Source: Wenzhouxiangella sp. (GTDB lineage: Bacteria; Pseudomonadota; Gammaproteobacteria; Xanthomonadales; Wenzhouxiangellaceae). From it: 6,723 nt of DNA. The DNA lies in the NCBI GenBank assembly GCA_007116585.1, contig SKIE01000098.1, positions 1-6,723 on the forward strand, in the 5' to 3' direction. Positions 5,953-6,723 of the stretch are shown in pieces. The notes under the pieces are model-generated. The model was not told where the DNA came from and searched no databases. It was given only the letters and a program-made list of their open reading frames with translations. Numbering within the stretch: position 1 is the stretch's first letter; each line of letters begins with the position of its first letter. The translations under genes and the position numbers were made by a program.

Positions 5953-6723
5953 TCAGCCAGTCCGAAGCGCTGACCCGGCGACGCCCCGGGGCCTGAAGTT
6001 CAAGCACTTCCAGGCTGCCGTGACCACAGCCGATGACCAGCGCATTCCCATCTCCCTGCCCGCGGGCGACCAAGCCGGGCGCGACGTTGACCGGACGGCC
6101 GGGCCGAGCCCGAAAAAATCTCAGCTGGAGGCCTTCGACGTCGGCCCAGGCCACAGGCCACGGGTTGAATGCACGCACAGCACGGGCCAACTCTTCTGCC
6201 GGACGCGTCCAGTCGAGCTGTGCATTGGCCTTGGACAGCAAGGGCGCGTGGGTTGCCTGATCATCATCCTGCGGCTCAGCCGTCGGGAGTTGCCCGGCCT
6301 CCAGCTGGCGCAAAGCCGTCAGCAACAGTTCAGCGGCCAGATCGGCCAGACGGTCATGCAGCGCAGCGGCGTCTTCATCCGCGCCGATCGCGGTCCGCAC
6401 CTGGCCGAAGACCGGCCCGGTATCCAGACCCGGTTCCATTTGCATCAGCGAGACGCCGGTTTCGGCATCACCGTGCAGCACCGCCTGCTGAATCGGGCTG
6501 GCGCCGCGCCAGCGCGGCAGGAGCGAAGCGTGCAGGTTCCAGCAGCCATAGCGCGGCAGCTGGAGCAGCCAGCGCGGCAGGATCAGGCCGTAAGCCGCCG
6601 TGATCAGCAGATCGGGCTGCAGGTCGTTGAGCGTCGGCGCCAGCGCCTGATCACGCAGCCGCTCGGGTTGCAGCACTTCGATGCCGGCGGACGTGGCGCG
6701 TTGTTTGACCGGACCGGGCCGGA
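5930..6723 (-). CDS. fmt: Methionyl-tRNA formyltransferase, 5'-truncated by window edge
   Basis: Fmt transfers a formyl group from 10-formyl-tetrahydrofolate to the amino group of Met-tRNA(fMet) in the cytoplasm, making the bacterial initiator tRNA. The window holds 263 residues plus stop; the frame stays open through 6723, so the real start lies outside. The GTG at 6676 is an internal Val codon, not a start. Visible are the Rossmann strand AAYGLILP, the formyltransferase signature NLHASLLPRWRGASPIQ (Asn codon at 6536-6538, followed two residues later by His) and the GLDTG loop with its Asp. These match the catalytic Asn, His and Asp of E. coli Fmt (N106, H108, D144 from memory), which implies about 44 residues are missing. 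The C-terminal tRNA-binding domain follows, with the junction KANAQLDW and the typical ending VSASDWLNAHPDW. The stop overlaps the rsmB start by 23 bases. Nothing is unusual in the visible part. Confidence 0.97.
   Translation of the reverse strand, partial: RPGPVKQRATSAGIEVLQPERLRDQALAPTLNDLQPDLLITAAYGLILPRWLLQLPRYGCWNLHASLLPRWRGASPIQQAVLHGDAETGVSLMQMEPGLDTGPVFGQVRTAIGADEDAAALHDRLADLAAELLLTALRQLEAGQLPTAEPQDDDQATHAPLLSKANAQLDWTRPAEELARAVRAFNPWPVAWADVEGLQLRFFRARPGRPVNVAPGLVARGQGDGNALVIGCGHGSLEVLELQAPGRRRVSASDWLNAHPDWR

Noticed and set aside
6509..6582. 14-base direct repeat CCAGCGCGGCAGGA at 6509-6522 and 6569-6582 inside fmt
   Set aside because: Both copies encode LPRW in the conserved Fmt segments around the active site, so the repeat is explained by protein sequence and codon preference.
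6674..6676. GTG at 6676 as a start codon for fmt
   Set aside because: The frame remains open to the window edge and the upstream residues (PGPVKQRATSAGIE) match the family, so this is an internal Val codon.

Overview
The window is a single block of chromosomal genes, all on the minus strand. Read in transcription order (from high to low coordinates) it is fmt (5' end cut by the window edge) - rsmB - a DUF4390 lipoprotein-like gene - ntrY - ntrX - trkA (3' end cut by the window edge). Base composition is evenly GC-rich. I see no insertion sequence, phage gene, tRNA, rRNA or CRISPR array. The order def-fmt-rsmB-trkA is the familiar gammaproteobacterial one; here a DUF4390 gene and an ntrYX two-component pair sit between rsmB and trkA. 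From memory, that arrangement recalls Xanthomonadales/Chromatiales-type gammaproteobacteria and some betaproteobacteria. The organism is therefore probably a high-GC gammaproteobacterium, but genus and species cannot be read from this window.

Region by region: 5930-6723 holds the C-terminal five sixths of methionyl-tRNA formyltransferase. 4633-5952 is a complete 16S rRNA m5C967 methyltransferase. 4113-4673 is a small exported DUF4390 protein with a lipobox. 1982-4120 is a complete membrane histidine kinase of the NtrY type. 553-1902 is its NtrX response regulator. 1-515 is the N-terminal RCK domain and the start of the next part of the potassium-uptake regulator TrkA. The first three junctions overlap (23, 41 and 8 bases), the ntrY-ntrX gap is 79 bases and the ntrX-trkA gap is 37 bases, so an operon with much translational coupling is likely.

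Functionally the block joins translation start (Fmt), ribosome maturation (RsmB), an envelope protein of unknown role, an envelope-sensing phosphorelay and K+ uptake control. The most notable point is in NtrX. Its receiver and Fis-type DNA-binding domains look intact, but its AAA+ domain is degraded: the sigma54-contacting GAFTGA loop is missing through a 10-residue contraction, the Walker B Asp-Glu pair reads Asn-Asp, the sensor I segment has lost its usual residues, and one of the two conserved catalytic arginines is replaced by Asp. This regulator probably does not act as a classical ATP-driven sigma54 activator.
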